Shown piece after piece: positions 47,612 to 61,704 of a DNA stretch of 64,000 nt. The notes below the pieces were generated by a model that was not told where the DNA came from, made no database searches, and was given only the letters and a program-made list of their open reading frames with translations. The stretch lies in assembly GCF_003345655.1 (NCBI RefSeq), contig NZ_QQOH01000006.1, positions 124,001-188,000 on the forward strand, given 5' to 3'. Each line of letters begins with the position of its first letter. Positions within the stretch are counted from its first letter, which is position 1. The position numbers were made by a program, and so were the translations under genes. Source of the DNA: Motiliproteus coralliicola. GTDB lineage: Bacteria > Pseudomonadota > Gammaproteobacteria > Pseudomonadales > Balneatricaceae.

Positions 47612-50600
47612 TCAGGCCGTCGCTTTCGTATCGGCCCGGCGATTGCGTCGGGCCTGTGCCCGGCCATGCCGTTTTAGCGCCGAGCGGCGCATCGTCAGCC
47701 GGTACAGCAGCGGGATCACAAACAGGGTCAGTAGAGTCGAGAACCCCAGGCCCCAGACTATGGCCGTGGCGACTGGGCCCCAGATCAGCGACTTACCCCC
47801 CAGCCCCACCGCCAGCGAGAACAGCCCCGCCACCGTGGTCAGGGTGGTGATCAGAATCGGTACCACCCGGCGCCGGGCTGCGTACAGGGTCGCATGCTGC
47901 AGGCTCATGCCGCCATCGAGCCGGCTGTTGGCGGCCGAGATCAGCACGATGGCCGCGTTCACCGCGATTCCGGCCAACGCCACCACCCCGTAGAGGGTGA
48001 ACAGGCTGAGGGGATTCTGAGTGATCATCAAGCCGAACACCACGCCGGTAAAGGCCAGCGGCACCGTCACCAGAATCATCAGCGGCTGGAAGTAGCTGCG
48101 GAATTGGGTGCCTAAGATCAGGTACATCAACCCAATGCCGAACAGGAACAGCACACCGATCGCATCCATGCTCTCCTGGATATCGTCCAGTTCACCGGAA
48201 AAATCGAGATCGATATTGGGAAATGCCAGCGCTTCCTGGTCCCAATACTGCGCAACCAAGCGGTTGGCCTCGACGGTATCGATCCCGCCGGCCTTCAGAT
48301 CGGCCTCGACCGTGATGGCACGGCGAAAATTGTAGTGGCGAATATTCCCCAGCGCCTGGTGTCGCTGCTGTTCGACCAGCTCGGCCAGTGCGATCGAGCC
48401 CCCTTGCGGCAACGCCAAACGGAAGTTCAGCAGCTGGTCCAAGTCCTCCAACGGCGCGGGCCTGACCTTAACCCGTACCTCCAGCTTCTGGCCCTGATCG
48501 CGCATATCAGCCACCACCTCGCCATCCACCAGCAGGCGAAGGGTGCGCCGGATATCGACCGGGTTGAGCCCGCTGCGGGTCACCGCGTCCTGATCCAGCG
48601 TCAGCAACAGCTCGAACCGGCCTTTGCTGGCATCATCCTCGATATCGATCACATCCGGGATCTGGGCCAGGATTTCGCGCATCCGCTGGGCCGCCCGAGT
48701 CAGCTCTTCATAGTCGTCACCGCGAACCTTGACCTGAATCGGCTTCGAAGTCGGCGGCCCTCCGGCCAGCCTCAGGAAGGAGACGTTGACCGGCCCGGAT
48801 ACCGACGTCACCGACTCTCGCAGCGCCTCGATCATCTGATCGACCGTGCGCAGCCCTTCGTCTTTGGGCTGAAGACCCACCAGCACCTGGCCGTACTGAT
48901 CCCCCAACCGCGGCTCGGTCTCGGTAAACATCTGCCCGGCGTAGCTGGTAATGGCCCGCACTTCGCCATCAAGGACTAACGCCCTAACCCTGCGCTCTAC
49001 CTCGGCGGTCTTCTGCATCGTCAGCGCCAGCGGTGTCGCCGGGGGCATCTCGACATTGACGTAAAAAACCCGCAGCGGGTCGGCGGCAAAGAAGTCGGTT
49101 TTGATCTTTCCGGCGGCAACCATCCCGACCGCCACGGTAAAGGGCAGCACCGCCACCAACAGCGAAATCAGCGGTCGACGCAGCGCCTTGATCAACAATC
49201 GGATATAGCGGATCTGTAGCCAGTGAGTGGCACGGGCGCGAACCCGCTGGACCGCCGATGGTCGTTCAAAATTAACCTTGGCCGCCATCACGTGGGCCGG
49301 CAACATCCAGAACGCCTCGACCAGGCTGATCGCCAACGCGATACAGACCACCATCGGGATCACCCGCATAAAGTCACCCAGGATGCCCGGCATCAACATC
49401 AACGGTAAGAAGGCGGCGATCGAGGTCAACACCGCGGTGGTGATCGGCGTGCCCACCTCTTTAAGGGACTCCAGCGACGCCTGCAGCGGCGCCATCCCAC
49501 GCTGCAACCGGTAGTAGATCGATTCAACCATCACCACGGCATCGTCGACCAGCATCCCCAGCACGATCACCACACCCAGCAGCACCGTCACATTGAGGGT
49601 CTCGCCGACTCCGGACAGAACCCAGAAGGTACCGGCCAGGATGAAAGGAATACCGATCGCGGTCAGCAGTGCGATATGGGTACCCAGGAACAGCCAGGCC
49701 ACCAGCAGCACAAACAGTAGTCCAAGCAGGGCGTTGTTCTGCATGATCGAGATCGACTCGCGGGTCGGAATGGTCTGGTCGTCGACCAGCACCAACTCCA
49801 CCCCGGTCACCTGGCTGCGCTGATTGCGCTGCTCCAGGTAGCGTTTGAGGCGATCTACCAACTCCAGCGTATTGGCGTTGTCTTTTTTCATCACCGCCAG
49901 CATCACGCTGGGACGGGTATCGATCTGGGCCAGCTTACGGGGCTTCTGCCGCGCCCGCTCCACGGCCGCAACCCGGGACAGTGGCACCTCTCCCTGCACC
50001 CCGAGCAGCGGCCGTTGCGCCAGCGCATCGGGATCCGACTCGGTGCCATCGATCTGTACCAGCCAGCTCTGGTTACCCTGGGTCAGGGTCCCGGCCGAAG
50101 CATCCTTGAAGTACGCCATCACGGTGTCGGACAACTGTACCGGCGAGACACCCAGCGCTTCCAACTGCTGCGGATCGAAGCTGACCAGCAGCTCCGGATC
50201 ATGCAGACCGACCGCCTCAACCCGGTCAACGCCCTTAAGGCGCTCGATATCCTTGTTGATCTGATAGGCCTGACGGCGCAGATTCTCATCATCAGCCCGA
50301 CCGATGACCGCCACCGTCGCCGACGGAAAGGCATTGGCACTGGTAATCTCGACAATTCGGGTGTCTTCCGCCTCAGCGGGCAGCTCATCCTCGGCATTCT
50401 GGATCTCACGCCGCAGGTCGGCGATCCGCTTGTCGTAAGTGCGGGTGTCGATATCCTCAAACCGCACCAGAATGCTCGATACCGCTTCACGGCTATTGCT
50501 GGAGACAAATTTGATATCGGAGATATTGCGAATCGCATCTTCCAGCGGTTCGGTGACCCGCTGCTCGATATCACTGGCCGAAGCCCCCGCCAGTACAGTG

Positions 50601-50737
50601 GTGATCTGCACCCAGTTGAAGTTGATGGTCGGGTCCTGCTGCCGCGGCAGCATCTGGTAGGCCAGAAAGCCGATCACCAGCACCAGCACGAAGGCCAGGT
50701 TGGCCAATACATGATTTTGTAGGAAGCGGGCGTACAT
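47612..50737 (-). CDS. RND-family efflux transporter permease
   Basis: 1041 aa inner-membrane proton-driven exporter of the HAE-1 type. It starts MYARFLQNHVLANLAFVLVLVIGFLAYQMLPRQQDPTI. There are twelve membrane helices with two large periplasmic loops, and the proton-relay Asp pair is present in GMLVDDAVVMVES. The cargo cannot be told from sequence; no heavy-metal (CzcA) Asp/Glu signature is evident. It overlaps the adaptor gene by one base (TGATG). Its stop directly abuts the stop of the convergent cupredoxin-like gene. No TolC-type gene is adjacent. Confidence 0.93.
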   Translation of the reverse strand: MYARFLQNHVLANLAFVLVLVIGFLAYQMLPRQQDPTINFNWVQITTVLAGASASDIEQRVTEPLEDAIRNISDIKFVSSNSREAVSSILVRFEDIDTRTYDKRIADLRREIQNAEDELPAEAEDTRIVEITSANAFPSATVAVIGRADDENLRRQAYQINKDIERLKGVDRVEAVGLHDPELLVSFDPQQLEALGVSPVQLSDTVMAYFKDASAGTLTQGNQSWLVQIDGTESDPDALAQRPLLGVQGEVPLSRVAAVERARQKPRKLAQIDTRPSVMLAVMKKDNANTLELVDRLKRYLEQRNQRSQVTGVELVLVDDQTIPTRESISIMQNNALLGLLFVLLVAWLFLGTHIALLTAIGIPFILAGTFWVLSGVGETLNVTVLLGVVIVLGMLVDDAVVMVESIYYRLQRGMAPLQASLESLKEVGTPITTAVLTSIAAFLPLMLMPGILGDFMRVIPMVVCIALAISLVEAFWMLPAHVMAAKVNFERPSAVQRVRARATHWLQIRYIRLLIKALRRPLISLLVAVLPFTVAVGMVAAGKIKTDFFAADPLRVFYVNVEMPPATPLALTMQKTAEVERRVRALVLDGEVRAITSYAGQMFTETEPRLGDQYGQVLVGLQPKDEGLRTVDQMIEALRESVTSVSGPVNVSFLRLAGGPPTSKPIQVKVRGDDYEELTRAAQRMREILAQIPDVIDIEDDASKGRFELLLTLDQDAVTRSGLNPVDIRRTLRLLVDGEVVADMRDQGQKLEVRVKVRPAPLEDLDQLLNFRLALPQGGSIALAELVEQQRHQALGNIRHYNFRRAITVEADLKAGGIDTVEANRLVAQYWDQEALAFPNIDLDFSGELDDIQESMDAIGVLFLFGIGLMYLILGTQFRSYFQPLMILVTVPLAFTGVVFGLMITQNPLSLFTLYGVVALAGIAVNAAIVLISAANSRLDGGMSLQHATLYAARRRVVPILITTLTTVAGLFSLAVGLGGKSLIWGPVATAIVWGLGFSTLLTLFVIPLLYRLTMRRSALKRHGRAQARRNRRADTKATA

Positions 50738-51768
50738 CAGGGTGATTCCATCACACTGTCACCGGAGAACAGCGCCTGACGCCCATCGATGATTACCGGC
50801 GTATCGGAGCGCAATCCCAGCTCGCCCAGGCTATCCAACGGTAACGGTGCAGGCTGACCTTCAATCGCGTCGGGTAGCGCAACAAACTGAGCCTGGGGAG
50901 GCTGGGTTTGGCTATTGAGCACCATGATGCCCAACTGCTGCTGGCGCCGGATCAACAGATCCGCCGGCAGACGCCCCAGGGTTGAGCGCCACAACAGCCG
51001 TCCGCTGCTCCCCGGTAGCGCCTGCTCGATATCAAACTCGAGCCGTAGCTCACGGGTACGGGCGGTCGCGTCGATAACCGGTAACGCCGTGCGTAAGCGC
51101 ACGGGCAAGCGGCGCTGTTGAAACTCGAACTCAAACTTATCGGGCAAGGCGTTCAGCTGCTGCGGTCGCAATTGCGCCACCACCTCCAAGGCATCGAGTT
51201 GTTGCAGCGCCAGTAACGGTGTACCCGGGTCCGCCAACTCCCCCAGCCCGACCAACCGCTGCCGTACCAAACCGGCGTAAGGGGCACGGATCTGACAGCG
51301 TTCGACCTGCAACGTGGCCTGCTCCAGCTGTTGGCGGTGAGAGGCGTATCGGGCGCGAAGGACATTGAGATCGGTCTCGTGCTGTTCGACCTTCTCTTCA
51401 CTGATGCTGTTACGGCTGCGAAGATTCTGGGAGCGTTTGAGCTGCGCCCCGGCCAACTTGATCTGGCTCTGGAACTGACGGCTGATCGCCTGCAGCGCCT
51501 GATGCTGTGAAACCCAATCGCGGCAGTCCAGTTCCAGCAGCAGCTGACCGGGTTCAACCCGATCGCCGACTCGAACCAGGATGCGATCGATGCGGGCACT
51601 GAGCTGGGCACTCAAACGGCTGCTGTTAAGGCTCTCGACCCGAGCCGGTGCACTCTGCTCAGGGTGGAACAGCAGCTGGGATAGCGGTTTACTGGTGACC
51701 GGCACCTGGGCCTGTGCCGATCCCACCGCCAAGCTCAACAATCCCAGCCCCCAAAGTAGCCCGCGCAT
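50737..51768 (-). CDS. RND efflux periplasmic adaptor (membrane-fusion protein)
   Basis: 343 aa from ATG 51768, preceded by GGAGGGAG; the frame from 51810 adds an unlikely prefix. A signal peptide (cut after AQA, about 20) is followed by the lipoyl-like half (RIDRILVRVGDRVEPGQLLLELDCRDW), an alpha-hairpin coiled coil (about 75-130), and beta-barrel domains (ERCQIRAPYAGLVRQRLVGLGELADPGTPLLAL). It links the RND pump to an outer-membrane channel encoded elsewhere. The C-terminal region is short for the family. Confidence 0.9.
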   Translation of the reverse strand: MRGLLWGLGLLSLAVGSAQAQVPVTSKPLSQLLFHPEQSAPARVESLNSSRLSAQLSARIDRILVRVGDRVEPGQLLLELDCRDWVSQHQALQAISRQFQSQIKLAGAQLKRSQNLRSRNSISEEKVEQHETDLNVLRARYASHRQQLEQATLQVERCQIRAPYAGLVRQRLVGLGELADPGTPLLALQQLDALEVVAQLRPQQLNALPDKFEFEFQQRRLPVRLRTALPVIDATARTRELRLEFDIEQALPGSSGRLLWRSTLGRLPADLLIRRQQQLGIMVLNSQTQPPQAQFVALPDAIEGQPAPLPLDSLGELGLRSDTPVIIDGRQALFSGDSVMESP

Positions 51769-51874
51769 GGTCTCCCTCCAATATGGCCATCCGTTGATCA
51801 AGGCCATCATAATGCAGCAAGGGCCAAGTCAGGCCAAGCGTCCCGATAGAAACTCTGACAGTAACCCAGCGTTG

Positions 51875-52690
51875 CTAAGGGCGACGGACCCTGTGGGCCG
51901 CGACTGCCTGCTTGTACCAACAGGGCGGACGGGCCGCCTCGGGAAAATCGTCGGCCAGGCAAAGCCAGCTCGGCTCCGGATGATCCAACGGCTGACGGGC
52001 CACGTTGCACTGGGCGGCGGCGAAATAGGTATCCAACCGGCACTGGGGAGTCGCGGGCGTTAACAGCGTCGAACTGACCGACGATTGTGCCGGACGTGAA
52101 AACAGCGGGCTTAGTTGACCCCGCTTGCGGGCAAAATAGCGTGCCAGGGTCGCACCGGCCAGTGCGATGCGCTGGCAACCCTGGCGCCCCTGTTGGTGAC
52201 TAAAGGCCTGGGCACAAGCTTCACGGACCCGCTTGGGAGCGTGCTGCCGACTGGCCGGTAACGCATCCCCCATCCGGATGAACAGCTTGCGCAGACAGCT
52301 GGAAGCACCGAAATAATCCGATTGCCCCTCGGCCGAGAAACGCCAGAGATGGGGAGGGCCGGCGATATGGTGGCCTATTTCATGACAGAGCACCAACGCG
52401 AAGGCGTCCGGAGTCATATCCGGGTGCCTCGCCAAGCCCCCGGAAATCATAATCAGTCCTTTTTCACCATTAGCATCTTCCATCTTCCAAGCGTTGGCAT
52501 AGACCCCGTCGGCATCCCAACGAGCGGAAATATTCAGGCGCTGATCATGACGATGAAATTCACGGTGATAGAGCCGCTCCGCCGCTGTGACGATGCGATC
52601 AAAGAGTGACTGGTCCATCTCCAAGGCGGCTAACGCAGGGCTGAAGCTGATAATAAGACCAAATAGCGTAGTACGAAGGAAAACGCGCAT
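51875..52690 (-). CDS. Secreted zinc metallopeptidase (M48-like)
   Basis: 271 aa with a signal peptide (cut after ALA, about 21). The zinc motif HEIGH is at 103-107 in LVLCHEIGHHIAGPP, and a third ligand candidate is Glu121 or Asp125 in AEGQSDYFGASSC. The Cys-rich C-terminal half has several Cys that could form disulfides. GGAGAGC precedes the ATG. Substrate unknown. It is 106 bp before the efflux adaptor gene on the same strand. Confidence 0.85.
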   Translation of the reverse strand: MRVFLRTTLFGLIISFSPALAALEMDQSLFDRIVTAAERLYHREFHRHDQRLNISARWDADGVYANAWKMEDANGEKGLIMISGGLARHPDMTPDAFALVLCHEIGHHIAGPPHLWRFSAEGQSDYFGASSCLRKLFIRMGDALPASRQHAPKRVREACAQAFSHQQGRQGCQRIALAGATLARYFARKRGQLSPLFSRPAQSSVSSTLLTPATPQCRLDTYFAAAQCNVARQPLDHPEPSWLCLADDFPEAARPPCWYKQAVAAHRVRRP

Positions 52691-52816
52691 GGCCGCTCTC
52701 CTATTTCAGACCCTCCCTGGCAAATGAGTGGTTCTGATAGCAGGCTCGGCTGCGTCGCTTTAAGTTTAGATGGAATTGGAAGGCAGGCTTGCTACTGACC
52801 GTTGACAGTCAGGCAC

Positions 52817-52845
52817 AAAAAAGGCCACCCGAAGGTGGCCTTTTT
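52817..52845 (-). terminator. Intrinsic terminator after tuf
   Basis: AAGGCCACC-(CGAA)-GGTGGCCTT, flanked by A and T runs, forms a strong stem with U tract on the minus strand, 15 bp after the tuf stop. It ends the rpsL-rpsG-fusA-tuf operon here. Confidence 0.93.
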
Positions 52846-52859
52846 GAATCAAGTAATAA

Positions 52860-54083
<1,224 letters not shown>

Positions 54084-54120
54084 GGTAATAAACCTCTTAA
54101 TTTGGCGTATTCGAAATCAA

Positions 54121-56217
54121 TTAAGATTCAGCGTTGATAACAGCTTCGGCGACGGTCTGCGGCGCCTCTGCGTATTTTTCAAACTCCATAGAGTAGGTCG
54201 CACGACCCTGAGTCGCCGAGCGCAGGTCGGTTGCATAACCGAACATTTCACCCAGCGGCACCTCGGCACGGATTACCTTGCCAGAGGAGCTTTCCTCCAT
54301 ACCCTGTACGATACCGCGACGACGGTTCAGGTCGCCCATTACGTCGCCCATGTAATCTTCAGGGGTAACAACTTCTACCTTCATCATCGGCTCGAGCAGG
54401 CAAGGACTGGCTTCCATGGCGTACTTCTTCAGTGCCTGTGAAGCGGCAATCTTAAATGCCATTTCGTTCGAGTCAACATCGTGGAAGGAGCCGTCGTAAA
54501 GACGGGCTTTTAGACCCAGCAGCGGATAACCGGCGATAACGCCGTTTTGCATCTGCTCGGCAATACCCTTTTCGACCGCCGGGATGTATTCCTTCGGAAT
54601 CGCACCACCCACGATCTCGTTGATGAACTCCAGACCGTCTTCATCGGACGGGGAGAATTCAACAACAACGTGACCATATTGACCACGACCACCAGACTGC
54701 TTGGCAAACTTGTGGTTTGCGTCGACAGTTGTACGGATCTTTTCACGGTAGGCAACACGCGGTTTACCGATGTTGGCCTCTACCTTGAATTCACGCTTCA
54801 TCCGGTCAACGATGATGTCCAGATGCAGCTCACCCATACCTGAGATGATGGTTTGGCCGGATTCTTCATCGGTTTCTACACGGAAAGAGGGGTCTTCCTG
54901 GGCCAATTTACCCAGTGCCACACCCATTTTTTCCTGGTCAGCCTTGGTCTTAGGCTCGACCGCAACCGAGATGACCGGCTCCGGAAATTCCATCCGCTCA
55001 AGCACGATCACGTCGTTCTGGTCACACAGGGTGTCACCGGTGGTGACGTCCTTCAGACCGATGGTCGCGGCGATGTCGCCGGCCAGAACTTCTTTGATCT
55101 CTTCACGGTTGTTGGAGTGCATCTGAACCATACGGCCGACGCGCTCTTTCTTCTGCTTAACAGAGTTGTAAACAGAGTCACCGGAATTGAGCTTACCGGA
55201 GTAGACCCGGATAAAGGTCAGCGTACCGACGAAGGGGTCGGTGGCAATCTTGAACGCCAGTGCGGCAAAGGGCGCATTGTCGTCGGCCGGACGAGTAGCG
55301 ACGGTTTCTTTACCGTCATCCAGCGTACCTTCAATGGCTTTAACGTCCAGCGGTGAGGGCATCAGTTCGATGACCGCATCCAGGACTGCCTGAACACCTT
55401 TGTTCTTGAATGCCGAACCGGCCTGCATCGGCACGATTTCATTGGCTAGCGTACGGGCCCGCAGACCTTGCTTGATCTCTTCAGCGGACAGGTCACCCTC
55501 TTCGAGGTACTTGTCCATCAGCTCTTCGGACGCTTCCGCGGCGGCTTCGACCATCTGCTCGCGCAGTTCATCGGCCTTGTCCTGCAACTCAGCCGGAATT
55601 TCGGCTTCGTCGTAGGTCATGCCCTGGTCGGCTTCGTTCCACAGAATCGCCTTCATCTTGATCAGATCGACAACACCTTTGAACTCATCCTCGGCACCGA
55701 TCGGGAAATTGATCGGCACAGCGGCAGCGCCCAAGCGTTCTTCGAGCTGATCGACAACCATGAAGAAATCAGCACCGGCACGGTCCATCTTGTTGACGAA
55801 GACCATCCGCGGTACTTCGTACTTATTGGCCTGACGCCAGACAGTTTCCGTTTGCGGCTGCACACCGGAAGAGGCGCACAGCACGACAACCGCACCATCG
55901 AGAACACGCAGGGAACGTTCAACTTCGATGGTGAAGTCAACGTGCCCCGGGGTGTCGATGATATTGATGCGGTGCTGGTCAAACTGCTGGTTCATCCCAG
56001 ACCAAAAACAAGTGGTCGCAGCAGAGGTGATAGTGATACCACGCTCTTGCTCCTGCTCCATCCAGTCCATGGTGGCTGCGCCATCATGGACCTCACCGAT
56101 CTTATGAGACAGGCCGGTATAGAACAGAACACGCTCAGTCGTCGTCGTCTTACCGGCATCAACGTGTGCGCAGATACCGATGTTACGGTAGCGGTTAAGA
56201 GGTGTTTTACGGGCCAC
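54121..56217 (-). CDS. fusA: Elongation factor G
   Basis: The translocase GTPase of translation. 698 aa, with G1 [41 protein letters not shown], and domains II-V ending in the EF-G C domain ([23 protein letters not shown]). Gene order rpsL-rpsG-fusA-tuf is canonical, which argues for the translocation EF-G rather than a paralogue. Gaps are 15 bp to rpsG and 37 bp to tuf. Confidence 0.98.
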   Translation of the reverse strand: MARKTPLNRYRNIGICAHVDAGKTTTTERVLFYTGLSHKIGEVHDGAATMDWMEQEQERGITITSAATTCFWSGMNQQFDQHRINIIDTPGHVDFTIEVERSLRVLDGAVVVLCASSGVQPQTETVWRQANKYEVPRMVFVNKMDRAGADFFMVVDQLEERLGAAAVPINFPIGAEDEFKGVVDLIKMKAILWNEADQGMTYDEAEIPAELQDKADELREQMVEAAAEASEELMDKYLEEGDLSAEEIKQGLRARTLANEIVPMQAGSAFKNKGVQAVLDAVIELMPSPLDVKAIEGTLDDGKETVATRPADDNAPFAALAFKIATDPFVGTLTFIRVYSGKLNSGDSVYNSVKQKKERVGRMVQMHSNNREEIKEVLAGDIAATIGLKDVTTGDTLCDQNDVIVLERMEFPEPVISVAVEPKTKADQEKMGVALGKLAQEDPSFRVETDEESGQTIISGMGELHLDIIVDRMKREFKVEANIGKPRVAYREKIRTTVDANHKFAKQSGGRGQYGHVVVEFSPSDEDGLEFINEIVGGAIPKEYIPAVEKGIAEQMQNGVIAGYPLLGLKARLYDGSFHDVDSNEMAFKIAASQALKKYAMEASPCLLEPMMKVEVVTPEDYMGDVMGDLNRRRGIVQGMEESSSGKVIRAEVPLGEMFGYATDLRSATQGRATYSMEFEKYAEAPQTVAEAVINAES

Positions 56218-56232
56218 AGCTTAATCCTCTGA

Positions 56233-56703
56233 TTAGAAGCGGTAGTGGGAGAAAGCTTTGTTAGCTTCTGCCATGCGGTGAACGTCTTCACGCTTCTTAA
56301 CAGCAGCGCCACGACCTTCAGCAGCATCACCGATCTCACCAGCCAGGCGCAGAGCCATGGACTTCTCGCCACGACGACGTGCGGCGTCTACCAGCCAACG
56401 CATGGCCAGAGCGGAACGACGAGCAGGACGAACTTCAACCGGTACCTGGTAAGTCGCACCACCGACACGGCGGGACTTTACCTCAACCATCGGCTGAATG
56501 GTTTCGAGAGCTTTGATGAAGGTTTCGAGAGGATCGCTGGCACCACGCTCCTGGATCTTGTCCAGAGCGCCGTATACGATTTTCTCAGCAACAGATTTTT
56601 TACCGCTGACCATGACGTGGTTCATGAATTTGGCCAGGGTTTGGTTACCGAATTTGGGATCCGGCAGAATTTCGCGTTTTGCGACGACGCGTCTTCTAGG
56701 CAT
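56233..56703 (-). CDS. rpsG: 30S ribosomal protein S7
   Basis: A primary 16S rRNA-binding protein of the 30S head and the known translational repressor of the str operon in E. coli. 156 aa starting [20 protein letters not shown], with conserved [20 protein letters not shown] and the [19 protein letters not shown] loop. The C-terminus FSHYRF is the short form. It follows rpsL after 144 bp, a spacer long enough to hold a regulatory structure. Confidence 0.98.
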   Translation of the reverse strand: MPRRRVVAKREILPDPKFGNQTLAKFMNHVMVSGKKSVAEKIVYGALDKIQERGASDPLETFIKALETIQPMVEVKSRRVGGATYQVPVEVRPARRSALAMRWLVDAARRRGEKSMALRLAGEIGDAAEGRGAAVKKREDVHRMAEANKAFSHYRF

Positions 56704-56847
56704 GATAAGCCCCTTAAAATTAGGTCTTCAGGTTAGTCCGGGCACCTACACAACGCATAAAGGCCCGACCTTACTCTTATCGTTAACAATGTCCGGTAGC
56801 GCAAGGCTACAGCGGCACAGTGTCAAGCGGTCTGTAATCGAGAGCGA

Positions 56848-57219
<372 letters not shown>

Positions 57220-57264
57220 TCAGCTTAACTCCACGCTTTACTAGAGTTGCCTCTAAAAGCACAT

Positions 57265-57295
57265 ACAAAAAGACAGGACACACACGCATCCTGCC
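57265..57295 (-). terminator. Terminator/attenuator-like hairpin in the rpoC-rpsL gap
   Basis: On the minus strand GGCAGGA (57289-57295) pairs with TCCTGTC (57272-57278), one mismatch, with a 10-nt loop and a following run of five U. It lies downstream of the rpsL promoter, so it could end rpoBC transcripts and also act on rpsL transcripts. Confidence 0.6.
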
Positions 57296-57309
57296 AACGA
57301 AGGGGCGAA

Positions 57310-57338
57310 ATTTTAATCACCTCGCCCACCAGTGTCAA
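57310..57338 (-). promoter_or_regulatory. Promoter of the rpsL-rpsG-fusA-tuf operon
   Basis: Minus strand: TTGACA (57333-57338), a 17-bp spacer, TAAAAT (57310-57315). It is a near-perfect sigma70 promoter between rpoC and rpsL. Confidence 0.87.
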
Positions 57339-57394
57339 CACAGACCGCCAGCATCATCGATGCCAGCGATCCGAGTGTTGAATTTTTATGGCGA

Positions 57395-61639
<4,245 letters not shown>

Positions 61640-61704
61640 CGTCGGCGCTCCTCACGGAGTTATCGACCGGGGCGTTGGCCTGCCCCGGTCCAAGTGATAA
61701 CTGC

